DNA of 5,495 nucleotides, taken from positions 1 to 5,495 of the forward strand of contig CAMYMP010000082.1 in NCBI GenBank assembly GCA_947259435.1, in the 5' to 3' direction. Positions 1-5,495 of this stretch are shown piece after piece (position 1 is the stretch's first letter; each line of letters starts with the position of its first letter). This stretch comes from an uncultured Woeseiaceae bacterium (GTDB lineage: Bacteria > Pseudomonadota > Gammaproteobacteria > Woeseiales > Woeseiaceae). The notes under the pieces were generated by a model, which did not search any database, was not told where the DNA came from, and worked only from the letters and a program-made list of their open reading frames with translations. The position numbers and the translations under genes are program-made.

Positions 1-2
1 TG

Positions 3-1277
3 TTTGCGTTTTCCGGTAATTCGGGACCCCGATTTTTTTATAACCTGAATGAAAATCCAAGATCACCCCACATTGGCCGCGTCGTCGTGAACACCAGGGA
101 AATCGGCGACATTCAGCCCCTGATGGACTGGGTGCGAAATGAGGCGTCCAGCCGCTGGCCGGAGGTACAGATCGTGGCACGGCGTTTGTCGCAGGGTCCC
201 CCGGCTCCAGCACCGGTCGAACTGCGTGTGGTTGGACAGGACCGGGTGGCACTGGCCAGGTATGCAGAAGCTGTGACTGCGATTCTCAGAGACATACCCG
301 GCACAGTTGATGTGCGGCACAACCTGGGGATCGGCATCCCCAGTATGAAGTTTGAGTTCAATGACTCGATAGCCGATGCCCGTGGCCTGAGCCGGCGCCA
401 GTTGGCTCAGGCCCTCGCCCGGCAGACCCAGGGGATTGTGATCGGACAGTACCGGGCCGGAGAAGATCCGGTACCCATCCGGCTGCGCTCACGGGAAGGC
501 AGCCAGTTCAACCTGGGCCAACTACTGGCGGTCAACGCTTACGCGGCGCCTCACAAAGGTATCCCTGTCATGGATACGGGCAATTCGCAGATGGAGTGGC
601 AAGCGGCGGTCATCCACCACCTTGATCTCGAACCGGTCGTGACGGTTTACAGTGAACTCAGGGCCGGGGCTACCTATCCCGAGGTTTATGCCGAGGTGTT
701 CCGGCGGCTCGGAGAAATGGGAATGCCACCAGGAATTCGCGTTGTTCCGGGCGGCTATCAGGAATCTTCGGGAGAGGCCAACACGGCCCTGCTCAAGAGC
801 CTGCCCATCGGGTTGATCCTGCTGCTGTTTTTTCTGATGCTGCAGTTCAACTCGTTCCTCAGGGTGATGATCATTCTCGTTACCGTTCCACTCGCCATCA
901 CCGGTGTCGTGCCAGGCCTGCTGCTGACCGGTTATTCGTTCGGGTTTACGGCCATGCTCGGTGTAATCACTCTGGTCGGGGTCGTGGTCAATAATGCCAT
1001 TGTGCTTATTGATACCATCGATTCGAACCTGGACGCGGGGATGGAGTCTTCCGATGCGGTGGCGCTCGCAGTGGGCCGCCGGACGCGGCCCATCCTGCTC
1101 ACGACATTGACGACGGTCGCCGGGTTGCTGCCGTTGACGTTCGCCAGCAGCACGCTCTGGCCGCCCATGGCATGGTCCATTATTTCCGGTCTGCTCGCTG
1201 CAACCGTGCTGACTCTTGGTGTCGTTCCCACCTTGAGTCACTGGCTGCTCAAACCGACGGGACGAAAGAAACGTTAG
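3..1277 (+). CDS. RND-family efflux permease, C-terminal part (5' end outside window)
   Basis: This is the C-terminal 424 residues of an inner-membrane, proton-driven RND pump (AcrB/HAE-1-like, normally about 1,000-1,050 residues). Such pumps work with a periplasmic adaptor and an outer-membrane channel. The reading frame is open from base 3, and the residues before the GTG at 87 already look like RND porter sequence, so that GTG is internal. Visible fragment numbering: porter-domain motif QGPP with the following PVELRVVG at about 64-78; remaining periplasmic part to about 260; then five membrane segments equivalent to TM8-12 at about 265-283, 285-310, 315-339, 362-380 and 389-416. The TM10 motif GVVVNNAIVLID and the TM11 motif RTRPILLTTL are typical. 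Asn330 sits where AcrB has the proton-relay Lys940, while Arg360 and Thr367 match AcrB Arg971 and Thr978 (alignment by eye). It ends with a basic tail (GRKKR). Substrate cannot be inferred, and the adaptor gene is not in the window. The family call is secure; the subfamily is not. Confidence 0.95.
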   Translation, partial: FAFSGNSGPRFFYNLNENPRSPHIGRVVVNTREIGDIQPLMDWVRNEASSRWPEVQIVARRLSQGPPAPAPVELRVVGQDRVALARYAEAVTAILRDIPGTVDVRHNLGIGIPSMKFEFNDSIADARGLSRRQLAQALARQTQGIVIGQYRAGEDPVPIRLRSREGSQFNLGQLLAVNAYAAPHKGIPVMDTGNSQMEWQAAVIHHLDLEPVVTVYSELRAGATYPEVYAEVFRRLGEMGMPPGIRVVPGGYQESSGEANTALLKSLPIGLILLLFFLMLQFNSFLRVMIILVTVPLAITGVVPGLLLTGYSFGFTAMLGVITLVGVVVNNAIVLIDTIDSNLDAGMESSDAVALAVGRRTRPILLTTLTTVAGLLPLTFASSTLWPPMAWSIISGLLAATVLTLGVVPTLSHWLLKPTGRKKR

Positions 1278-1308
1278 TCGGGCAGGTGGGTATTCGGCGA
1301 TCGTATCG

Positions 1309-1337
1309 TTGCCACGACCGTGAGATTAGAGGACAAT
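1309..1337 (+). promoter_or_regulatory. Candidate sigma70-type promoter for the FKBP gene
   Basis: TTGCCA at 1309-1314 matches five of six bases of the -35 consensus TTGACA. GACAAT at 1332-1337 matches four of six bases of TATAAT. The spacer is exactly 17 bases. It would start transcription near 1344, about 70 bases ahead of the FKBP start codon. This is a pattern match only. In GC-rich DNA such matches arise by chance, and the -10 lacks the important first T. Confidence 0.3.
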
Positions 1338-1364
1338 TCGTCCCTCTTTCAGGATGGATACCAG

Positions 1365-1394
1365 CCCGGTGCAAGAGGTTGCCTGCCGGGTTTT
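1365..1394 (+). terminator. Terminator-like hairpin in the FKBP leader
   Basis: CCCGG (1365-1369) can pair with CCGGG (1386-1390), and GCAA (1371-1374) with TTGC (1379-1382). These are separated by a small internal bulge and close on a GAGG loop. Four Ts follow at 1391-1394. It may end the RND transcript, about 90 bases after that stop codon. If the promoter at 1309-1337 is real, it would lie in the FKBP leader and could act as an attenuator. The T-run is short and the stem imperfect, so termination strength is uncertain. Confidence 0.35.
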
Positions 1395-1397
1395 CAC

Positions 1398-1404
1398 AAA
1401 GGAG
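1398..1404 (+). promoter_or_regulatory. Shine-Dalgarno site of the FKBP gene
   Basis: AAAGGAG lies nine bases upstream of the GTG at 1414. It is the strongest ribosome-binding match seen at any start in the window, and it supports the GTG as the true start. Confidence 0.8.
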
Positions 1405-1413
1405 TAATAAGCA

Positions 1414-2097
1414 GTGAGACAATTCGTCAAAACGGGCGTGCTGACCGCAGCCGTTTTCCTGACTGGCAGCGCGTTGGCTGTGGAGTTGGAAACCGAGGAG
1501 CAAAAGCTTGGCTATATCATCGGCATGGATATTGGTGCATCTCTCAAACAACAGGGGGCGGAACTGGATCTGGATGCCCTTGTCGCAGCTATCAAGGCGA
1601 CCTACAACGGTGAACCTTTGGCCATGACGCCAGAAGAGGCGGCCATGATCCGGGAAGGATTCATTGCCAAGCGCCGTGCGGCAGCCGAGGCGGATCGCCA
1701 GTCGGCGGGCGCTGCCAATGCGGCGGAAGGCGACAAATTCCTTCTCGCGAACCGTGTGAAGGAAGGCGTGGTGGTGACGGACTCAGGCCTGCAATACAAG
1801 GTGGTTGAAATGGGGGACGGCCCGAAACCCGCAGCTACTGACAACGTAACCGTCCATTACCGCGGGACCCTGTTGAATGGCCAGGAATTCGATAGTTCCT
1901 ATTCGCGTAACCAGCCCATGTCATTCCAGTTGAACCAGGTCATACCGGGCTGGACCGAAGGCCTGCAGTTGATGCCCGTGGGCAGCAAATTCATGTTCTA
2001 CATTCCACCGAATCTGGCGTACGGCGCCAACGGTGGCGGCCCCATCGGCCCCAATGCCACCCTCATATTCGAAGTAGAACTGCTCGGGATAGACTGA
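1414..2097 (+). CDS. fkpA: Exported FKBP-type peptidyl-prolyl cis-trans isomerase (FkpA/Mip-like)
   Basis: Catalyses cis-trans isomerisation of X-Pro bonds and probably acts as a periplasmic folding chaperone. At 227 residues it is a normal length for FkpA/Mip proteins. Residues 1-22 form a Sec signal peptide: basic start MRQFVK, hydrophobic core, and likely cleavage after SALA before VELE. There is no lipobox cysteine. Residues about 25-110 are the FKBP N-terminal dimerisation domain, with the motif GMDIGASLKQQG at 37-48 and a charged, Ala-rich helix at about 78-108. Residues about 118-227 are the FKBP catalytic domain. Pocket residues visible are Tyr149 (VHYRG), Phe159-Asp160 (EFDSS), Val176-Ile177 and Trp180 (QVIPGW), Tyr203 (LAYG) and Phe219. 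The GTG start is supported by AAAGGAG nine bases upstream and by the intact signal peptide. It lies 136 bases after the RND gene and six bases before ugd, so co-transcription with ugd is likely. The symbol is by family resemblance; it could equally be called a Mip homologue. Confidence 0.93.
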   Translation: MRQFVKTGVLTAAVFLTGSALAVELETEEQKLGYIIGMDIGASLKQQGAELDLDALVAAIKATYNGEPLAMTPEEAAMIREGFIAKRRAAAEADRQSAGAANAAEGDKFLLANRVKEGVVVTDSGLQYKVVEMGDGPKPAATDNVTVHYRGTLLNGQEFDSSYSRNQPMSFQLNQVIPGWTEGLQLMPVGSKFMFYIPPNLAYGANGGGPIGPNATLIFEVELLGID

Positions 2098-2103
2098 AGC
2101 CCG

Positions 2104-3330
2104 ATGCGGATTTCTGTCATAGGCAGCGGTTACGTCGGACTGGTCAGCGGTGCCGGCCTGTCTGACGTGGGACACCACGTGGTTTGCATGGATATAGACG
2201 AAGCCCGGGTGGAAAGTCTCAAAGAAGGCGTCGTCCCCATTTTTGAGCCGGGACTCGAGCGCATGTTGCGCAGCAACACCCGTCAGGGGTGCCTGGAATT
2301 CACCTCATCCATCGAGCGCGCGGTGGAGCATGCTGAGGTCTTGTTCATAGCCGTCGGTACGCCCGCCGGCGAGGATGGATCCGCCGATCTCAGCCACGTG
2401 CTTGCCGTTGCCTCGAGCATTGGTGACCACGTGACCAACCCCTTGCTGGTCGTGGTCAAGTCCACGGTCCCGGTAGGCACCTGCGCGAAAGTCAGGGACA
2501 GCATTTCGAAAAAGCTCGAGACGCGGGGTGCTGCGGTTGATTTTTCGGTTGCCTCTAATCCGGAGTTCCTCAAAGAGGGTTCGGCCATTGCAGATTTTAT
2601 GAAACCCGACAGGATCGTCGTCGGAGTCGACACTGCGGAGGCCGAAGCCTTGTTGCGCGAGTTGTATGCGCCGTTCAACCGTAACCATGAAAAGCTGTTG
2701 TGCATGGATGTGCGTTCTTCCGAGCTGACCAAGTACGCAGCTAACGCCATGCTGGCCACGAAGATCAGTCTCATGAATGAGCTGTCCAATGTCGCGGAGC
2801 GTGTGGGCGCGGATATCGAGCATGTCCGCAACGGGATAGGCTCGGATCCCAGGATCGGATACGCGTTCATTTATCCCGGAGCGGGTTACGGTGGTTCCTG
2901 TTTTCCCAAAGATGTCCGAGCGATTGAATTCACTGCCAGTTCCTACGGTTACGATGCAGAACTGCTGAAAGCGGTCGAGGCCGTCAACAACCGGCAAAAA
3001 CGCAAGCCATTTGAACTGCTCAGCCGGCATTTCAATGGCGAGCTGGACGGGCTCACGATTGCTTTGTGGGGCCTGTCATTCAAGCCCAATACTGACGACA
3101 TGCGAGAAGCGCCAAGCCTCGCACTGATCGAAGCGATTCTGGACAGCGGCGGCAAGGTGCGTGCGCACGATCCCGAGGCCGTCAAGGAGGCTGAGCAAAT
3201 TTTCGCCGGCACAGAAGGTTTTGAAACGGTTGAAGATCCCTACGACGCGGCCCGTGATGCCGATGCATTGGTGCTGATCACCGAATGGAAAATGTACTGG
3301 GCGCCGGATTTTGACCGGCTGCGCCGTTAA
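2104..3330 (+). CDS. ugd: UDP-glucose 6-dehydrogenase, C-terminally truncated
   Basis: Oxidises UDP-glucose to UDP-glucuronate with two NAD+, supplying precursor for surface polysaccharide or lipid A modification; cytosolic. The ATG is right because the protein opens on the NAD-binding Rossmann motif GSGYVG (residues 7-12). Other hallmarks are STVPVGT (120-126), SNPEFLKEG with Glu154 (151-159), Lys210 and Asn214 in TKYAANA, and GGSCFPKD (263-270) with catalytic Cys266 and Asp270. The C-terminal UDP-binding domain starts at about 315 (ALWGLSFKPNTDDMREAPS) and reaches LITEWKMYWAPDFDRLRR. Relatives continue some 40 residues past this point, through a segment usually containing an FDGRN-like motif, to about 440-455 residues. 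Here the frame stops at 408, and no such motif follows in any frame. The Cys and NAD sites are intact, but the last strand and helix of the UDP-binding domain are missing, so activity is doubtful. It follows the FKBP stop by six bases with only a weak ribosome site (GGGA at 2086-2089). Its final 20 bases overlap the M48 frame. Confidence 0.92.
   Translation: MRISVIGSGYVGLVSGAGLSDVGHHVVCMDIDEARVESLKEGVVPIFEPGLERMLRSNTRQGCLEFTSSIERAVEHAEVLFIAVGTPAGEDGSADLSHVLAVASSIGDHVTNPLLVVVKSTVPVGTCAKVRDSISKKLETRGAAVDFSVASNPEFLKEGSAIADFMKPDRIVVGVDTAEAEALLRELYAPFNRNHEKLLCMDVRSSELTKYAANAMLATKISLMNELSNVAERVGADIEHVRNGIGSDPRIGYAFIYPGAGYGGSCFPKDVRAIEFTASSYGYDAELLKAVEAVNNRQKRKPFELLSRHFNGELDGLTIALWGLSFKPNTDDMREAPSLALIEAILDSGGKVRAHDPEAVKEAEQIFAGTEGFETVEDPYDAARDADALVLITEWKMYWAPDFDRLRR
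3308..3330. other. Probable joint between truncated ugd and truncated M48 gene
   Basis: Within these bases the ugd frame reads DFDRLRR and stop, while the +1 frame reads LTGCAVN. The first is normal ugd sequence up to about DRLR; the second is a normal lipobox and mature start. The bases around TTGACCGGCTGCGCC (3311-3325) thus satisfy both genes, which suggests a joint at a short shared sequence. I cannot tell a real deletion from an assembly error. Confidence 0.6.
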
Positions 3331-4801
3331 CCCGGTTACCGGTGACCGCGAATTCATGATTGTTTCGGGAGATCAGGAAGTTGCGATGGGCACGGCGAAC
3401 TATGCGCCGATGCTGCAGTCGCAAGGTGCGACCTATGATGTCGACCCGGCCCTGACAGAATACGTGCGGTCGGTCGGCAGCCGCCTTGCCAAAGTCAGCG
3501 ACGTGCCTTTGCCGTACGAATTCACGGTGCTCAACAACTCGGTTCCCAACGCCTGGGCGCTGCCTGGCGGTAAAATCGCGATCAATCGCGGCCTGCTCAC
3601 CGAGATCAAATCCGAAGCCGAACTCGCCGCCGTGCTCGGCCACGAAATCGTGCACGCGGCCGCACGGCATACCGCGAAACAAATGTCCCGCGGCATGCTG
3701 ATGCAGGGGCTGGTCGTTGCGACGAGCGTCGCGACGAGCGACAGCAGCTACGGTGACCTGGCCGTTGGCGGCGCCGGCCTCGCTGCGCAAATGACGCTAA
3801 TGAAGTACGGGCGCGACGCGGAACTCGAGTCCGACAAATACGGCATGCGCTATATGTCCAAAGCCGGCTATAACCCGCAAGGAGCGGTTGCGCTGCAGGA
3901 AACTTTCGTCCGACTGAGTGAAGGCCGGAATCAGGACTGGCTCAGCGGGCTGTTTGCGAGCCATCCGCCGTCGCAGGAGCGTGTCGAGGAGAACAGGAAG
4001 ATGGCGAAGAAGCTTCCGGCCGGCGGCGAGACGGGTGTTGAAAGTTTCAATCGTGCGATGCAGAAGACGCGGGCGGTCAAACCTGCTTACGATGTGTATG
4101 ACAAAGGCCGCAAAGCGCTCTCGGAAAAGAAGGCCGACGAGGCGCTCGCGCAGGCCAATGAGGCGATAACCCTGTTCCCGGATGAGGCGCATTTCCATGC
4201 ACTGCGCGGCGATGTGCGGCTCGTTAACAAGCAGTACGACATGGCCGTCACCAATTACGACCGAGCCATCGATCGGCGCAGTGATTTCTTCTACTATCAC
4301 CTGCAGCGCGGCATGGCGAAACATGAACTCGGTCAGAACGATGCCGCAATTACGAATCTCGATCGCAGTATCGAATTGTTGCCAACAGCGCCCGCGCACT
4401 ACACATTGGGCAAGATAAAGGAGCAGCAAGGCAGGCGCGCAGACGCGATCAAGCATTACAAAGTCGTCGCGAAGAGCGGCGGCGAATACGGCAAGGCTGC
4501 GCAGGAGGCACTTGTGAGGCTGGAGTTGTCGTCGCAGCCCGCGTCCTACGTTTCGTCAGCCTGTGGAGATGACGGCAGCGGCCGTATCGTTGTGCAGGCG
4601 CGCAACGACACGCCTGTATCGGTCACGGGTGTGCAGGTGCAGTTTCAGTACGTCGACACGGCCGGTACCCAGCGCCAGCGTACGCAGGCAATCGGCGGCC
4701 GGATTCCGCCAGGCAAGATCGCCAGCGCCGCAACCGGTATCACTCCCTATCCCGGCTCGCGGTGCGCCGCGATCGTTGTCAGCGCGCAGATAGCTGAGTA
4801 G
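3311..4801 (+). CDS. M48 family metalloprotease with TPR repeats, 5'-truncated (BepA/YfgC-like layout)
   Basis: A zinc peptidase of the M48 family fused to TPRs, a layout known from periplasmic quality-control proteases such as BepA. Counting from the TTG at 3311 it has 496 residues. Zinc site: HEIVH with His111, Glu112, His115; third ligand probably Glu171 in AELESDKYG, with conserved Asp175. The family motif SHPPSQERV is at 217-225. About four TPR units span 256-405. Residues 410-496 look like a small beta-rich domain with two cysteines, 418 and 485, that could form a disulfide. The N terminus is odd. Its first residues, encoded as LTGC, match a lipobox, and NPVTG follows as in many M48 lipoproteins, but no hydrophobic signal sequence precedes it. 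Upstream in frame there are 12 codons of unrelated, hydrophilic sequence back to a TGA at 3275-3277, and no ribosome site. The TTG is therefore probably not a genuine start, and the gene has lost roughly its first 15-20 codons. As written it would be neither exported nor lipidated. Its tail overlaps the convergent peptidase gene by 23 bases. Confidence 0.88.
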   Translation: MTGCAVNPVTGDREFMIVSGDQEVAMGTANYAPMLQSQGATYDVDPALTEYVRSVGSRLAKVSDVPLPYEFTVLNNSVPNAWALPGGKIAINRGLLTEIKSEAELAAVLGHEIVHAAARHTAKQMSRGMLMQGLVVATSVATSDSSYGDLAVGGAGLAAQMTLMKYGRDAELESDKYGMRYMSKAGYNPQGAVALQETFVRLSEGRNQDWLSGLFASHPPSQERVEENRKMAKKLPAGGETGVESFNRAMQKTRAVKPAYDVYDKGRKALSEKKADEALAQANEAITLFPDEAHFHALRGDVRLVNKQYDMAVTNYDRAIDRRSDFFYYHLQRGMAKHELGQNDAAITNLDRSIELLPTAPAHYTLGKIKEQQGRRADAIKHYKVVAKSGGEYGKAAQEALVRLELSSQPASYVSSACGDDGSGRIVVQARNDTPVSVTGVQVQFQYVDTAGTQRQRTQAIGGRIPPGKIASAATGITPYPGSRCAAIVVSAQIAE

Positions 4802-5495
4802 CGCGCTCGTCGAGCAGGCTTTCCATCTCGTCCATGATGGCGTTCATTTTCGCCACGGCGGCTTGATACGGCTGCGGCTTCGTGAGGTCGACGCCAGCTT
4901 CGACCAGCAACAGGTACGGGTAATTCGAACCGCCGGCCCTGAGCAGGTCCTTGTAGTTTTCCACCCCGGCTTCACCTTCGTTGACGATCTTCGAGTACAG
5001 CGCTGCGCCGGCCGTCTGTGATGTCGCGTACTGGAAAACATACATGTTGTAGTAGAAGTGCGGCACAAACATCCACTCGTTCGCGTACAGATCGTCGATG
5101 ATCACAATGCCGTCGTTATGACCGTGGTAGCGCCGCAGAATCTCTCCGTACATGTTTGAGATCTTGTCGCCGGAGAGCGCCTCACCGCGCTCCGCAGCTT
5201 CATACAGTGCGAGTTCGAATTCGGCAAACATCGTCTGACGGAAGAAGGTACCCCTCATGTTTTCGAGCGCGTGGCCCAGATAGAAGAGCTTCTCGTCGAG
5301 CGTCTCAGCGTTATTCTGCATGTAGTCCTGCAGGATCAGTTCGAGCGAAGTCGACGGAATCTCCGCAATAAAAATGGCGTAGCCCGCGGTCTCGAAGGGT
5401 TGGTTCTGGCGTGCATAAAGCGTATGCATCGCATGGCCCCACTCGTGCGCAAACGTGGACAAAGACGAGAAATCGTCATTGTGGTTCAGCAAGAG
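4779..5495 (-). CDS. pepF: Oligoendopeptidase F-like M3 family metallopeptidase, C-terminal part (5' end outside window)
   Basis: A zinc oligopeptidase of family M3, normally about 600 residues and usually cytosolic, that cleaves short peptides. The window keeps the last 238 residues. The frame is open to the window edge: the codon before the TTG at 5492 is CTC, and LLLNHND is ordinary internal family sequence, so that TTG is not a start. In visible numbering the zinc motif is HEWGH, with His17, catalytic Glu18 and His21. The third zinc ligand is Glu45 in IAEIPSTSLE, 28 residues after the first His, as expected for M3. The substrate-binding segment HFYYNMYVFQYATS starts at His146 and carries several conserved tyrosines. 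The C terminus is a charged helix ending TQLSAR, a normal family end. It converges on the M48 gene with a 23-base overlap. I see no frameshift or missing catalytic residue. The symbol follows the oligoendopeptidase F family; substrate preference is unknown. Confidence 0.92.
   Translation of the reverse strand, partial: LLLNHNDDFSSLSTFAHEWGHAMHTLYARQNQPFETAGYAIFIAEIPSTSLELILQDYMQNNAETLDEKLFYLGHALENMRGTFFRQTMFAEFELALYEAAERGEALSGDKISNMYGEILRRYHGHNDGIVIIDDLYANEWMFVPHFYYNMYVFQYATSQTAGAALYSKIVNEGEAGVENYKDLLRAGGSNYPYLLLVEAGVDLTKPQPYQAAVAKMNAIMDEMESLLDERATQLSAR
4781..4807. repeat. Perfect 7-base inverted repeat across two convergent stop codons
   Basis: AGCGCGC (4781-4787) and GCGCGCT (4801-4807) are perfect inverted copies separated by 13 bases. 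The left arm begins at the last base of the leftward peptidase's stop codon (4779-4781), and the right arm begins at the last base of the M48 stop codon (4799-4801). It could form an RNA hairpin at the 3' end of both transcripts. Neither strand has a T-run after it, so it is not a canonical intrinsic terminator. Confidence 0.35.

Noticed and set aside
20..42. Terminator-like GC stretch followed by seven Ts near the left edge
   Set aside because: The possible stem is only three or four bases, and the RND frame runs straight through it with family-like residues (FFYNLNENP), so it is coding.
87..89. GTG as the start codon of the RND gene
   Set aside because: The frame is open to base 3 with RND-like sequence upstream, and the fragment lacks the whole N-terminal half, so this is an internal codon.
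522..1241. Long minus-strand open frame of 239 codons opposite the RND gene
   Set aside because: It is very rich in Q, R, H and D, resembles no family I recognise, and mirrors a convincingly coding plus-strand gene.
1278..1413. Possible small gene or ncRNA between the RND and FKBP genes
   Set aside because: Short frames crossing this gap overlap one or both genes and lack a ribosome site or recognisable motif; the gap is better explained as a regulatory leader.
2305..3030. Minus-strand open frames of about 195-241 codons opposite ugd
   Set aside because: They mirror a well-conserved gene, have no recognisable motifs, and are expected by chance in GC-rich coding DNA.
3311..3330. Overlap of ugd and M48 as a normal translationally coupled operon boundary
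   Set aside because: Both proteins are truncated exactly there relative to their families, which a normal stop-start overlap would not produce.
3719..3742. Tandem near-repeat of GCGACGAGCGTC / GCGACGAGCGAC
   Set aside because: Two copies only, in frame within the M48 gene (encodes ATSVATSD); ordinary coding low complexity.
3797..4456. Minus-strand open frame of 219 codons opposite the M48 gene
   Set aside because: Low-complexity Arg/Leu-rich shadow of the TPR region, with no motif or credible start context.

Overview
The window reads as bacterial chromosomal DNA from a Gram-negative organism, most likely a gammaproteobacterium. The evidence is an inner-membrane RND pump, a Sec-exported FkpA/Mip-type prolyl isomerase and an M48-TPR protease with a lipobox remnant, all coding-dense. 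GC is about 53-65% in five 60-base lines counted by hand. The genus cannot be set from the sequence alone. I see no RNA gene, CRISPR array, insertion sequence or phage gene.

Layout. 3-1277 (+) is the C-terminal 424 residues of an RND efflux permease, cut by the window edge. 1278-1413 is intergenic and holds a plausible promoter, a terminator-like hairpin and a good Shine-Dalgarno site. 1414-2097 (+) is a complete exported FKBP-type isomerase. Six bases later, 2104-3330 (+) is a UDP-glucose 6-dehydrogenase (ugd) that stops about 40 residues before the family's usual C terminus. 3311-4801 (+) is an M48 metalloprotease with TPRs that begins abruptly at its lipobox, without the preceding signal peptide. 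4779-5495 (-) is the C-terminal part of an oligoendopeptidase F, convergent with the M48 gene, overlapping it tail to tail by 23 bases and cut by the right edge.

The main anomaly is the ugd/M48 boundary at about 3308-3330. A gene missing its 3' end meets a gene missing its 5' end, and the shared stretch fits both proteins in different frames. This looks like a deletion or recombination joint, or an assembly chimera, rather than a normal operon boundary. Left of the joint are drug efflux, periplasmic folding and sugar-nucleotide synthesis; right of it are two zinc peptidases. I see no convincing novel system. The genes are recognisable families and there is no evidence of one pathway uniting them.
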